Part shown: piece after piece, positions 1 through 5,240 of the stretch
Layout of the letters: every line of letters begins with the position of its first letter
How positions within the stretch are numbered: position 1 is the stretch's first letter
Source of the DNA: Myxococcales bacterium
Lineage (GTDB): Bacteria > Myxococcota_A > Polyangia > Polyangiales > Houyiibacteriaceae
Direction: 5' to 3'
Length of the DNA stretch: 5,240 nucleotides
Assembly: GCA_020354595.1 (NCBI GenBank)
Contig: CP070650.1
Span: 749,975 to 755,214 of the forward strand
Made by a program: the position numbers and the translations under genes
Notes under the pieces: generated by a model
The model's database searches: none
Told to the model about the DNA's origin: nothing
Seen by the model: the letters and a program-made list of their open reading frames with translations, nothing else

Positions 1-17
1 AATGGACCGCTTCAGTC

Positions 18-2048
18 TCAACGAAGTTGGCTGACTAGCTCGTCCGGATCCGTCACCGGGGCCTGACACACGAACTGCTGGCACACGTATGCCGTTGCCT
101 TGCCGTCGACCTTTGGTCGGCTTTCGAGGAGCGGTAGCGGCGCTTCGCCTTCTTGCGCCGCCGCGACCACCTGAAACGGCCGATACTCGCTTCGCAGCAC
201 CTGCAAGAGCGGAGCGAGCTCGTCTTCGCTCCCAACCAGCGCGACCTCTCCGGGCTCACTCAGCATGAAGCTCGCTGCGTTGAGCCACTGACCGAATCCC
301 GTTGGGTACTGCTGCATGAATTTGACCATCGAGCCAACGCTCCGCTCGGCGAGCTGCCAGTAGTCTCCGTTGCCGGTCAGCAGGCTCAGCTTCAGCAGCA
401 CCGTAGTCGCGACGGCGTTGCCGCTCGGGGTCGCGTTGTCTTGCAGGTCCTTCGGACGGTGGATGAGCTCCTCGTGGTCGTCGGAGGTGTCGAAGAAGCC
501 GCCGTTCTTCTCATCGTGGAAATGAATGACCATCAGACCGGCGAGCTCGCGCGCCCAGTCGACCCAGCGGGCATCGAACGTCGCTTCGTAGAGCGCCAAC
601 AAGCCCTCGGCCAAATAAGCGTAGTCCTCCAGGTAGGCGTTGTACTTGGGCTCTGACCCGGCCTTCCATGTCCGAAAGAGACGCCCTGATTCGCTTCGCA
701 TCGTTTCATGCAGAAACTCTGCATTCGCTAGGGCCGCCTCGATGTAGTCGCGTCGGCGCATCGCGACACCGGCCTCTGCGAACGCTGCCAGCATCATCCC
801 GTTCCACGAGGTCAACACCTTGTCGTCGAGTCCCGGCCAGACCCGCTTGCAGCGGATCTCGTAGAGCTTTTCCCGGGCTGCCAGCATACGAGCCTCGAGG
901 TCGTCCGGGTCCATGCCCAGTTGCGTTGCGTAGCCGCTCGGATCGAGGTGGAGGTTCAGGATGTTGTGCCCCTCCCAGTTCCCCTCTTCGGACACGTCGT
1001 AGATTCGCATGAACACTTCGGCCTCTTCGCCGAGGGCCTCGAGGATTTCGTCGGCCGACCAGACGTAGAACTTCCCTTCGACTCCCTCGCTATCGGCATC
1101 GAGGCTGCTGTAGAACCCGCCACCCTCGTGGCGCATCTCGCGAAGAACCCAATCGAGAGTCTCCTCCGTGACGCGCCGGTAGAAATCGTTGCCGGTGATC
1201 TGCCACGCGTGGAGGTAGGCCCTCGCGAGCTGCGCGTTGTCGTACAGCATCTTCTCGAAATGGGGAACGAGCCACCGGTTATCGACCGAGTAGCGTGCGA
1301 AGCCGCCACCGATCTGATCGTACATGCCGCCCTCGGCCATCTTGCGAAGGGTCTTCTCGACCATGGCGAGCGCGTCGGAGCCCGAGTCCCGCAGGTGCGC
1401 CCGCATGAGAAACTCGAGGGTCATGGACGGAGGAAACTTCGGCGCGCCTCCGAAGCCACCCCAGGTCGCGTCGAAGTTGGCCGCGAGGGCGCGCAAAGCG
1501 CTACGAAGAACACCATCGCTCACGGTGCCCGGATCGAGCCCGACATCGGACAGTGCGCGGAGCCGGTCCGCCACTTCTCCCGCGCTGCCCACGACGTTGT
1601 CGCGATCGTTGTCCCATGCCTGCTTCACACCGGTCAGGATCTGCCGGAAGCTCGGCATGCCGTGCCTCGGCTCGTTCGGGAAGTAGGTACCGGCATAGAA
1701 GGGCTTCCCTTCGGGCGTGAGGAACACGGTCATCGGCCAACCCCCCCGGCCCGTCATCGCGGTCACCGCCTGCATGTAGATGCTGTCGACGTCCGGACGC
1801 TCTTCGCGATCGACTTTCACGTTGATGAAGTCCGCATTCATTTGTGCCGCCGTAGCCTCGTCTTCGAACGACTCGTGGGCCATCACATGGCACCAGTGGC
1901 AGGCGGCATACCCGATGCTCAAGAGGATCGGTTTGTCCTCTGCCTTGGCGAGCGTCATCGCCTCTTCGCCCCATGGGTACCAATCGACCGGGTTGTCGAC
2001 GTGTTGCAGGAGATACGGGCTCGTCTCGTCGCCTAGGTGGTTGGCCAT
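18..2048 (-). CDS. Thioredoxin-fold DUF255 protein, YyaL/SPATA20 family (COG1331)
   Basis: The product is 676 aa, a normal full length for this family (B. subtilis YyaL and human SPATA20 are relatives). The N-terminus carries the family hallmark [15 protein letters not shown] (residues 10-26). A thioredoxin-like domain follows, with a CHWC redox motif (C50, C53), VDREERPD (79-86) and the cis-Pro segment [11 protein letters not shown] (102-112). The rest resembles the family's alpha/alpha-barrel, with blocks at [10 protein letters not shown] (197-206), the [24 protein letters not shown] region (247-274), [11 protein letters not shown] (315-325) and LTSWNG (412-417). A C-terminal Cys pair (C656, C661) sits in a YVCxxxxCxxPV motif. 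The biochemical role of the family is not settled; a redox or carbohydrate-processing function is only inferred from fold. The ATG at 2048 was chosen because the family N-terminal motif begins right after it; the frame stays open upstream to 2282, but that part reads as non-protein sequence overlapping the Nudix gene. The product looks cytoplasmic, with no signal peptide. It is the last gene of the minus-strand group. Confidence 0.95.
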   Translation of the reverse strand: MANHLGDETSPYLLQHVDNPVDWYPWGEEAMTLAKAEDKPILLSIGYAACHWCHVMAHESFEDEATAAQMNADFINVKVDREERPDVDSIYMQAVTAMTGRGGWPMTVFLTPEGKPFYAGTYFPNEPRHGMPSFRQILTGVKQAWDNDRDNVVGSAGEVADRLRALSDVGLDPGTVSDGVLRSALRALAANFDATWGGFGGAPKFPPSMTLEFLMRAHLRDSGSDALAMVEKTLRKMAEGGMYDQIGGGFARYSVDNRWLVPHFEKMLYDNAQLARAYLHAWQITGNDFYRRVTEETLDWVLREMRHEGGGFYSSLDADSEGVEGKFYVWSADEILEALGEEAEVFMRIYDVSEEGNWEGHNILNLHLDPSGYATQLGMDPDDLEARMLAAREKLYEIRCKRVWPGLDDKVLTSWNGMMLAAFAEAGVAMRRRDYIEAALANAEFLHETMRSESGRLFRTWKAGSEPKYNAYLEDYAYLAEGLLALYEATFDARWVDWARELAGLMVIHFHDEKNGGFFDTSDDHEELIHRPKDLQDNATPSGNAVATTVLLKLSLLTGNGDYWQLAERSVGSMVKFMQQYPTGFGQWLNAASFMLSEPGEVALVGSEDELAPLLQVLRSEYRPFQVVAAAQEGEAPLPLLESRPKVDGKATAYVCQQFVCQAPVTDPDELVSQLR

Positions 2049-2077
2049 GCGTGCTTCGTCTCTGGGGCTCCGGCCGG

Positions 2078-2182
2078 TCAGGTCAACATCGCGCCGATTG
2101 CCCGGCTCATCAGCCCGGCAAGCACCTGTGCTTGTTCGAGGTTGGGCCCAGGCACGATGCGGCCGAATGGCGGGAGACTCAC
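2078..2182 (-). CDS. Candidate 34-aa small ORF coupled to the Nudix gene
   Basis: Between the Nudix stop and the DUF255 start, a third minus-strand frame is open from a GTG at 2182 to a TGA at 2078. The GTG overlaps the Nudix stop as GTGA, the classic 4-base arrangement for translational coupling. The predicted peptide is 34 aa: a Pro/Gly-rich start ([12 protein letters not shown]) followed by a likely amphipathic helix ([19 protein letters not shown]). Third codon positions are GC-rich (about three quarters), as in real genes of this window, but the stretch is too short for this to prove coding. No family is recognised. It could instead be non-coding spacer or the eroded 3' end of a gene whose frame was lost. 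A clear Shine-Dalgarno sequence is absent. Confidence 0.25.
   Translation of the reverse strand: MSLPPFGRIVPGPNLEQAQVLAGLMSRAIGAMLT
2119..2134. repeat. 16-bp near-perfect palindrome (inverted repeat)
   Basis: Seven-base arms CAAGCAC and GTGCTTG flank a central CT. A hairpin would have about six stem pairs and a four-base loop. No T-run follows on either strand, so it does not look like an intrinsic terminator. It lies between the Nudix and DUF255 genes, inside the candidate small ORF. It could be an operator-like dyad, an mRNA hairpin, or chance. Confidence 0.5.
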
Positions 2183-2799
2183 TTCCAAGCGAATGGAGGT
2201 TGATCGTAGTGGGCGACGCGCGTGTCCCGGCCGTGGATGGCCACTTCGCGGAACTGGTAGATGACCGCGGCGGTCGGCGCAAAGATGTCCTTGCCGAGGA
2301 TTCGTACCGACAAGACCGGGCGATCGCTCATGCCGAGGTCGAACAACTTGGGGATGCCGGGCGCATCGAGGTCCGCGATCGGGACTCGGTGCACCTCGGC
2401 GACTTCGTTCGGGTTGGGCGTGAGCTCGACGTCTGTGCCCGCCCATACGACCACCGGCGTGATGCGAAAACCCGAGCGGGTGGGGTAGTCATCGAGAAGG
2501 CCCAAGACGCTTTCAGGACCGCGTCGTAGAGAGACTTCCTCATCGAGCTCTCGCAGTGCCGCAGCGATGGGATCTTCGCCTTCATCGATGCGTCCACCGG
2601 GGAGCGCATACTGACCGCCGTGGTTTCGGAGCGATGAAACACGCCGGGTGATGACGAACGAAGCCTCGCCCTCGGTGTCCGAGACGACGGCCATCGCCAC
2701 GGCGGCGGGACGCAAGGAAGCATCGGCTTCGGTGTTGCGCGGGTGGGCCGCGAGATTCGCAGCGATTCGCTCGCGAAGGTTTTCGTCCGCCCTAGGCAC
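2179..2799 (-). CDS. Nudix hydrolase, CoA pyrophosphatase (NudL/NUDT7) type
   Basis: The product is 206 aa. It has a Nudix box at residues 69-91 (G-x5-E-x7-RE-L-x-EE-x-S-L), with G69, E75, R83, E84, E87 and E88 present; the acidic residues bind the catalytic divalent metal. The usual Gly near the end of the box is Ser90. Immediately before it, [15 protein letters not shown] (residues 55-69) matches the extra signature of CoA pyrophosphatases, which cleave CoA or acyl-CoA to 4'-phosphopantetheine (or acyl-phosphopantetheine) and 3',5'-ADP. Substrate is therefore inferred from family; other diphosphates cannot be excluded. The start is a GTG at 2799 that overlaps the TAG stop of the upstream thioesterase by 8 bases, and no Shine-Dalgarno is evident, so translation is probably coupled. 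No later Met precedes the domain until residue 36. No signal peptide or membrane segment is seen; expected to be cytoplasmic. Confidence 0.92.
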   Translation of the reverse strand: MPRADENLRERIAANLAAHPRNTEADASLRPAAVAMAVVSDTEGEASFVITRRVSSLRNHGGQYALPGGRIDEGEDPIAAALRELDEEVSLRRGPESVLGLLDDYPTRSGFRITPVVVWAGTDVELTPNPNEVAEVHRVPIADLDAPGIPKLFDLGMSDRPVLSVRILGKDIFAPTAAVIYQFREVAIHGRDTRVAHYDQPPFAWK

Positions 2800-3235
2800 C
2801 AGGCGGATTCATGCTGCGGAGTTGGTAGCGGTTCGAAGTGACGCACACGACCTGACCGTTCGCGTCCTTGAGTTCGCACTCCCAGTCGTAGTCGGCTTTG
2901 CCCGCCTCGTTGGCTTTCTCTTGGATCTTCGCAGCCTCGTTTAGATCCAGATGGATTTCGACCGTGACGTCTGTGGTCGCCGGCTTCACGAACTTGATGT
3001 CCATCCCTTTGATGATGGGATAGAACTTGCCGACGTCGAACGTCGTGAGAAAGATCGCGCCGCCAGGGAGCTCGGCGAGAGTGAATAGAGCCCCGGCGTA
3101 CATCGTGCCGACGTGGTTCAGGTTGGGCTCGAGCGGCATCGTCATCTTCACGTGACCGGGCTCCATCGCAAGCACCTTCACCCCGGTGCGTCCGACAAAA
3201 GCGATCCCCTGCTCGATCATCATTTTCGGATCCAT
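2792..3235 (-). CDS. Hotdog-fold thioesterase (PaaI / DUF4442-like)
   Basis: The product is 147 aa, typical for a single-domain hotdog thioesterase. The central block NLNHVGTMYAGALFTLAE (residues 38-55) is the hallmark: Asn40 and the HVGTMYAGAL helix start, with Glu55 at the position of the catalytic Asp/Glu in PaaI-like enzymes. Strands near 78-96 (MDIKFVKPATTDVTVEIHL) and 127-139 (GQVVCVTSNRYQL) complete the expected fold. Such enzymes hydrolyse acyl-CoA thioesters; the acyl chain preference cannot be told from sequence. The ATG at 3235 was preferred. A longer frame beginning with TTG at 3286 would overlap the start of the divergent crotonase gene and add 17 residues unlike the family. A TATACC hexamer lies 6 bases before the ATG and no Shine-Dalgarno is seen. 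It is first in the minus-strand group and overlaps the Nudix gene by 8 bases. Confidence 0.88.
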   Translation of the reverse strand: MDPKMMIEQGIAFVGRTGVKVLAMEPGHVKMTMPLEPNLNHVGTMYAGALFTLAELPGGAIFLTTFDVGKFYPIIKGMDIKFVKPATTDVTVEIHLDLNEAAKIQEKANEAGKADYDWECELKDANGQVVCVTSNRYQLRSMNPPGA

Positions 3236-3241
3236 GTGCCC

Positions 3242-3247
3242 GGTATA
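3242..3247 (-). promoter_or_regulatory. Putative -10 element, possibly leaderless, for the thioesterase operon
   Basis: Read on the minus strand, TATACC ends 6 bases before the ATG at 3235 (spacer GGGCAC). It matches the TATAAT consensus at four positions, and the distance would place the transcript start at or next to the start codon. No convincing -35 element or Shine-Dalgarno was found. Assigned by position and by analogy with the similar elements before the crotonase and gloB genes. Confidence 0.4.
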
Positions 3248-3267
3248 CTTCAGAGACGTACAAACGC

Positions 3268-3273
3268 TAGACT
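3268..3273 (+). promoter_or_regulatory. Putative -10 element, possibly leaderless, for the crotonase operon
   Basis: TAGACT ends 6 bases before the ATG at 3280 (spacer CCGGGG) and has four of six matches to TATAAT. The GGGG touching the start codon is too close to be a usable Shine-Dalgarno sequence. Together with the minus-strand element, it would make the gap between the divergent genes a compact bidirectional promoter. A -35 box is not obvious. Confidence 0.4.
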
Positions 3274-3279
3274 CCGGGG

Positions 3280-4134
3280 ATGCCAAGAGTCCTCTATGAG
3301 CGAGACGGGCGGATTGGGCGCATCACGCTGAACCGACCCGAGGTAATGAATGCAATCGACAACGAGCTTCCCGTGGAGCTCGCCGATTGCGTGGCCCAAG
3401 CCAATGCCGACGAGAAGGTTCACGTGATCGTTTTGTCGGGCGCAGGAAAGGCGTTCTGCGCGGGGTACGATCTCACGTACTACGCCGAGGCCACGGGCTC
3501 TCAAACCGGCACACAAGAGATGCCTTGGGATCCGATGAAGGACTACTACTTCATGATGCGGAACACGCAGCTCTTCATGTCGCTGTGGCGTTCGTATAGG
3601 CCCGTGATCTGCAAAGTCCATGGGTACGCCGTCGCCGGCGGCTCGGACATCGCTCTGTGCTCGGACTTGATCGTCATGGCTGAGGACGCCCGCATCGGAT
3701 ACATGCCGGTCCGTGTGTGGGGTTGTCCGACGACCGCGATGTGGGTCTACCGGCTCGGACCACAACGGGCAAAGCGGATGGTCTTCACCGGCGACAAGAT
3801 CGACGGCCGAGAGGCAGAGCGGATCGGGCTCGTGCACAAGGCGGTTCCTACCGAAGAGCTCGATGCAGAGGTCGAGGCGCTCGCTGAGCGAATCTCCTCG
3901 GTACCCGTCAACCAGCTCATGATGCAGAAGCTGGTCGTGAACCAGGCCGTCGAAGCCATGGGGCTCAACCAAACCCAGATGTTCGCAACGGTGTTTGACG
4001 GGATCACCCGCCACTCGCCCGAGGGCATCAACTTCAAGAATCGCGCCGTCGAGGTTGGTTGGAAGCAAGCGGTGAAGGAACGCGACGAAGGCACGTTCGA
4101 CTGGACCGCGAATCGCCCGTTCGAAGACTCGTGA
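3280..4134 (+). CDS. Enoyl-CoA hydratase/isomerase (crotonase) family protein
   Basis: The product is 284 aa, close to the usual 255-290 aa. The N-terminal strand and motif RIGRITLNRPEVMNAID (residues 11-27) is typical. The two oxyanion-hole segments that hold the thioester carbonyl are present: GKAFCAGYDL (56-65) and HGYAVAGGSDIALCSDL (114-130, with G120 as the likely backbone donor). In classical enoyl-CoA hydratase two glutamates add water. Here the first position is Asp123 and the second falls in the YMPVRVWG segment (141-148), which has Val or Pro and no Glu. Simple hydratase activity is therefore doubtful; isomerase, hydrolase, dehalogenase-like or lyase chemistry are all possible in this superfamily. 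An extended segment around 70-105 (ATGSQTGTQEMPWDPMKDYY and following) lies between the two oxyanion blocks. It is first in the plus-strand group, 13 bases before gloB, and is cytoplasmic by appearance. Confidence 0.92.
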   Translation: MPRVLYERDGRIGRITLNRPEVMNAIDNELPVELADCVAQANADEKVHVIVLSGAGKAFCAGYDLTYYAEATGSQTGTQEMPWDPMKDYYFMMRNTQLFMSLWRSYRPVICKVHGYAVAGGSDIALCSDLIVMAEDARIGYMPVRVWGCPTTAMWVYRLGPQRAKRMVFTGDKIDGREAERIGLVHKAVPTEELDAEVEALAERISSVPVNQLMMQKLVVNQAVEAMGLNQTQMFATVFDGITRHSPEGINFKNRAVEVGWKQAVKERDEGTFDWTANRPFEDS

Positions 4135-4140
4135 TAGGGT
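4135..4140 (+). promoter_or_regulatory. -10-like hexamer or weak ribosome-binding site before gloB
   Basis: TAGGGT directly follows the crotonase TGA stop and ends 7 bases before the gloB ATG at 4148. It resembles the hexamers before the crotonase and thioesterase starts, so it may be an internal leaderless promoter. The AGGG inside it, 8 bases from the ATG, could equally act as a weak Shine-Dalgarno sequence. The sequence alone does not decide between the two. Confidence 0.3.
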
Positions 4141-4147
4141 GCGCCCG

Positions 4148-4891
4148 ATGCAGGTGATCCCAGTACCGTGTTTGAGCGACAACTACGCCTACCTGGTCGC
4201 CCAAGGCCGCCAGGCGGCGGTCGTCGACCCCTCCCAAGCCGATCCGGTGCTCCGGGCGATCGATGAGCACCGCCTGAAGCTCACGGAGATCTGGCTCACC
4301 CACCACCACTGGGATCACGTCGGCGGGATCGAGCCTCTCATCGAGGAATGCCCCATCGCGCACGTGCGCGGCTCTCGCTATGACGCCGACCACCAGCGAA
4401 TCCCTCGGCAGACCGATGCGCTCTCCGATGGGGATTCGTTCGAGTTTGGCGACGCAACCGTCGACATCCTCGAGATCCCCGGCCATACCCTCGGTGCCAT
4501 CGCATTCATCACCGAGGGCAACCTCTTCAGCGGCGACACCCTGTTCATCGCGGGTTGCGGCCGCGTGTTCGAAGGCACCATGGAGATGATGTCGCAATCG
4601 CTGTCGAAGCTGCGCTCGCTGCCGCCGGACACCAAGGTCTGGTGCGGCCACGAGTACACCGTCAATAATCTTCGCTTCGCCAAGACAGTCGAGCCCGACA
4701 ACCAAGAGATCGACCGCGCGCTCGAAGAGGCCATCGAAACTCGCGAAGCCAATCGGTTCACGGTGCCAGGGGCCCTAGAACGCGAGCTCGCTACGAACCC
4801 GTTTCTCCGGTTCGATGACCCGAACGTGGCCGCCGGCCAAGATGCGGTCGCGTCGTTCACCGCCATTCGCCAAGCCAAGGACCAGTTTTAG
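4148..4891 (+). CDS. gloB: Hydroxyacylglutathione hydrolase (glyoxalase II)
   Basis: The product is 247 aa, matching bacterial glyoxalase II (about 250 aa). It hydrolyses S-D-lactoylglutathione to D-lactate and glutathione, the second step of methylglyoxal detoxification in the cytoplasm. The metallo-beta-lactamase fold is shown by THHHWDH (residues 51-57, ligands H52, H54, D56, H57), PGHT (H113), SGDTLF (D130) and CGHEYT (H168), giving the complete binuclear metal set. Family-specific features are AGCGRVFEG (135-143), Tyr170 and Asn173/174 near the glutathione site, and the C-terminal NPFLRFDDP (217-225). The ATG at 4148 was preferred over an in-frame GTG at 4139, because MQVIPVPCLSDNY is the standard N-terminus. 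It follows the crotonase by 13 bases and precedes the acylase by 2 bases. No gloA is present in the window. Confidence 0.96.
   Translation: MQVIPVPCLSDNYAYLVAQGRQAAVVDPSQADPVLRAIDEHRLKLTEIWLTHHHWDHVGGIEPLIEECPIAHVRGSRYDADHQRIPRQTDALSDGDSFEFGDATVDILEIPGHTLGAIAFITEGNLFSGDTLFIAGCGRVFEGTMEMMSQSLSKLRSLPPDTKVWCGHEYTVNNLRFAKTVEPDNQEIDRALEEAIETREANRFTVPGALERELATNPFLRFDDPNVAAGQDAVASFTAIRQAKDQF
4877..4881 (+). promoter_or_regulatory. Probable Shine-Dalgarno for the acylase gene
   Basis: AAGGA lies in the 3' end of gloB, 12 bases before the ATG at 4894. The spacing is slightly long. It supports the chosen acylase start and co-translation from a shared message with gloB. Confidence 0.4.
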
Positions 4892-4893
4892 CG

Positions 4894-5240
4894 ATGACTA
4901 CACCCAGAGCGCGTTGGACGCGGGATGAGCATGGCATCCCGCAGATCACGGCCGACGACATCGATGGCCTCTACTGGGGCATGGGCTACTGCCACGCGAT
5001 GGACCGCGGCCTGCAGATGCTGATCATGCGCATCTTGGGCCAAGGGCGCGCGGCGGAGCTTCTGGATGGCAGCGATGAAATGGTCGAGGTCGACCGGTTC
5101 TTCCGTCGCATGAACTGGAGCGGCGGCGTCGACGAGGAGGCCGAAAAGATAAGCATCGAGGCACGCGCCGCATGTGATGCGTATTGCGAGGGCGTCAATG
5201 CCCGGTTATCGAAGTCCACGCCGTGGGAGCTCAAGCTCGT
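4894..5240 (+). CDS. Penicillin acylase family protein (Ntn-hydrolase), 5' part
   Basis: The frame is open from the ATG at 4894 to the window edge, giving the first 115 residues; the gene continues to the right. The N-terminal alpha-chain pattern of penicillin/acyl-homoserine-lactone acylases is clear: TRDEHGIPQITADD (residues 9-22), YWGMGYCHAMDRGLQM (27-42), RILGQGRAAELL (46-57) and the downstream DRFFRRM (67-73). Family members are made as a precursor that cuts itself into two chains, exposing an N-terminal Ser nucleophile, and hydrolyse amide bonds of acylated substrates. The catalytic Ser and the spacer peptide lie outside the window, so activity and substrate cannot be judged. Unlike classical periplasmic members, the N-terminus shows no hydrophobic signal peptide: the family domain starts about 8 residues in. 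The 2-base gap after the gloB stop suggests the same operon. Confidence 0.88.
   Translation, partial: MTTPRARWTRDEHGIPQITADDIDGLYWGMGYCHAMDRGLQMLIMRILGQGRAAELLDGSDEMVEVDRFFRRMNWSGGVDEEAEKISIEARAACDAYCEGVNARLSKSTPWELKL

Noticed and set aside
1741..1747. A run of seven C (G on the coding strand) in the DUF255 gene, considered as a slippage or phase-variation site
   Set aside because: It encodes the conserved RGGWP segment in frame, and the gene is intact on both sides; a single seven-base run is not enough to claim phase variation.
921..2036. A 371-codon open frame on the plus strand antisense to the DUF255 gene
   Set aside because: It lies entirely opposite a conserved gene with clear family motifs, and its translation shows no recognisable domain. 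Long antisense frames are expected in GC-rich coding DNA.
2049..2282. A possible 78-residue N-terminal extension of the DUF255 protein
   Set aside because: It would overlap the Nudix coding region by about 100 bases and reads as low-quality, Arg/Pro/Ser-rich sequence; the family N-terminus starts at the ATG at 2048.
3236..3286. A longer thioesterase beginning with TTG at 3286
   Set aside because: It would run into the start of the divergent crotonase gene and add 17 residues without family similarity; the ATG at 3235 fits the family length and the -10-like spacing.
3250..4182. A 310-codon open frame on the minus strand antisense to the crotonase gene
   Set aside because: It is a shadow of the crotonase: rich in His, Arg and Leu, with no recognisable domain, and it would cover the divergent promoter region.
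4034..4705. A 223-codon open frame on the minus strand antisense to gloB
   Set aside because: The plus strand encodes glyoxalase II with all metal ligands; the antisense translation has no family features.

Overview
This is a compact, roughly 60% GC bacterial chromosomal window with six well-supported genes arranged in two divergent groups. They meet at a short gap at about 3236-3279. A glutathione-type glyoxalase II and proteobacterial-looking acyl-CoA enzymes suggest a Gram-negative, proteobacteria-like or Myxococcota-like organism. That placement is inference; no rRNA or lineage marker is present.

Minus-strand group, read right to left: a small hotdog-fold thioesterase (3235-2792), a CoA-pyrophosphatase-type Nudix hydrolase (2799-2179), possibly a 34-residue small ORF (2182-2078), and a full-length thioredoxin-fold DUF255/YyaL/SPATA20-family protein (2048-18). 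The thioesterase and Nudix genes overlap by 8 bases. The candidate small ORF would overlap the Nudix stop by 4 bases (GTGA) and ends 29 bases before the DUF255 start, so the group looks like one operon.

Plus-strand group: an enoyl-CoA hydratase/isomerase (crotonase) family protein (3280-4134), a hydroxyacylglutathione hydrolase, GloB (4148-4891), and the 5' part of a penicillin-acylase-family Ntn-hydrolase (from 4894, running off the right edge). The gaps of 13 and 2 bases also suggest co-transcription.

Most of the gene products act on, or are expected to act on, CoA thioesters, CoA or glutathione thioesters, so the locus may serve acyl-CoA/thioester turnover and housekeeping. No mobile element, CRISPR array, RNA gene, prophage or obvious defence system was seen. 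The points that deserve a second look are a recurring -10-like hexamer 6-7 bases before three start codons (possible leaderless promoters), a crotonase without the usual second catalytic Glu, the candidate coupled small ORF with a 16-base palindrome inside it, and an acylase without a visible signal peptide. Nothing here clearly amounts to an undescribed system.
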